From contig CAYOVA010000041.1 of assembly GCA_964407325.1 (NCBI GenBank), positions 1 through 5,636 on the forward strand: a stretch of DNA of 5,636 bases, read 5' to 3'. The stretch is from JAOAFZ01 sp964407325. Its GTDB lineage: Bacteria > Patescibacteriota > Microgenomatia > UBA1406 > GWC2-37-13. The notes beneath the pieces are model-generated. The model had not been told where the DNA came from. It ran no database searches and saw only the letters and a program-made list of their open reading frames with translations. A program made the translations under genes and the position numbers. This document shows, piece by piece, positions 5,218 to 5,636 of the stretch. Positions within the stretch are counted from its first letter, which is position 1, and every line of letters begins with the position of its first letter.

Positions 5218-5636
5218 ATGGCAAACACCATTTCATACAAAGACCAGAAATACTCAGTTGGCGACACAATTGCAATCGACTACAAAATCAAAGACGGCGA
5301 CAAGTTCCGTATTCAGCAGTTTGCAGGAATCCTTATTAAAGTAAAAGGTGACTCAGAAGCAAACCGCATGATTACCGTACGCAAAATGTCAAAGGCTGGA
5401 ATTGGTGTTGAAAGAATCTTTCCAATAATGTCTCCATTTATTGATGCTATATCAATAGTAAAAGAATCAAGTAATGCACGTGCAAAAATCTATTATGTAC
5501 GTGACCTCTCAGAAAAGAAGATAAGACGAAAACTCTATCATAAAGCTACTATAGATGCACAGAAATCAAGAAATGCAGAAAAAGCAGCTGCAAAAGCATC
5601 AAAATCTACCTCCAAAAAAGAAGCAGAACAGCCAGC
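5218..5636 (+). CDS. rplS: Large ribosomal subunit protein L19 (bL19), cut by the window end
   Basis: Structural protein of the 50S subunit, near the 30S interface in known bacterial ribosomes. 139 complete codons are visible from ATG 5218 and the reading frame is open to the last base. Family signatures: VGDTIAIDYKIKDGDK (14-29), FAGILIKVKG (35-44), GVERIFPIMSP (63-73), and AKIYYVRDL (89-97) followed by KKIRRK (100-105). Typical bL19 is about 115-120 aa, so the visible part already exceeds it. The extra C-terminal residues from about 112 are rich in Ala, Lys, Ser and Glu (EKAAAKASKS, then TSKKEAEQ) and look disordered, resembling the tail of TopA in this window. The gene lies 21 nt after pyrG rather than beside trmD, rimM or rpsP, its common partners; whether those follow cannot be seen. 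Confidence 0.95.
   Translation, partial: MANTISYKDQKYSVGDTIAIDYKIKDGDKFRIQQFAGILIKVKGDSEANRMITVRKMSKAGIGVERIFPIMSPFIDAISIVKESSNARAKIYYVRDLSEKKIRRKLYHKATIDAQKSRNAEKAAAKASKSTSKKEAEQP

Overview
The window looks like a metagenome-assembled bacterial contig of moderate GC, most plausibly from a candidate-phyla-radiation (Patescibacteria-like) lineage. That placement is inference. It rests on almost no Shine-Dalgarno sequences, -10 boxes placed only 6-11 nt before start codons, a divergent CTP synthase, small secreted proteins of unknown function, and a run of Ns marking an assembly gap. The standard bacterial code fits: TGG serves as Trp and TAA, TAG and TGA all occur as stops.

Layout. At 33-1610 (+) lies topA, DNA topoisomerase I, interrupted at 1151-1250 by exactly 100 Ns. 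The gap removes the second half of the catalytic core; the TOPRIM half, the active-site tyrosine, one zinc ribbon and a lysine-rich tail are visible. A 103-nt convergent intergenic region (1611-1713) holds an extended -10-like sequence inside an inverted repeat, plus a GC-rich hairpin. From 3458 down to 1714 (-) runs a two-gene unit, spaced 2 nt apart, encoding two N-terminally anchored, probably extracytoplasmic proteins. The first (about 206 aa) has a single small domain after a Ser/Thr/Pro linker. The second (about 373 aa) has a Pro/Asn-rich linker, six cysteines and a conserved-looking domain opening with KPVLYFYPEKP. A divergent promoter region (3459-3540) separates this unit from pyrG.

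At 3541-5196 (+) is pyrG, a complete but divergent CTP synthase whose glutaminase triad is intact while parts of the CTP-feedback pocket and oxyanion loop differ from the classical enzyme. At 5218 (+), after only 21 nt, begins rplS (ribosomal protein L19), which runs off the window end. It has its own good sigma70-type promoter, with the -35 inside the end of pyrG.

Housekeeping functions (DNA supercoiling, CTP supply, ribosome assembly) flank an uncharacterised envelope-protein pair. There is no evidence of a mobile element, CRISPR array, tRNA or rRNA. The points most worth a second look are the near-leaderless promoter arrangement shared by several genes, the altered CTP synthase pocket, and the unknown envelope pair.
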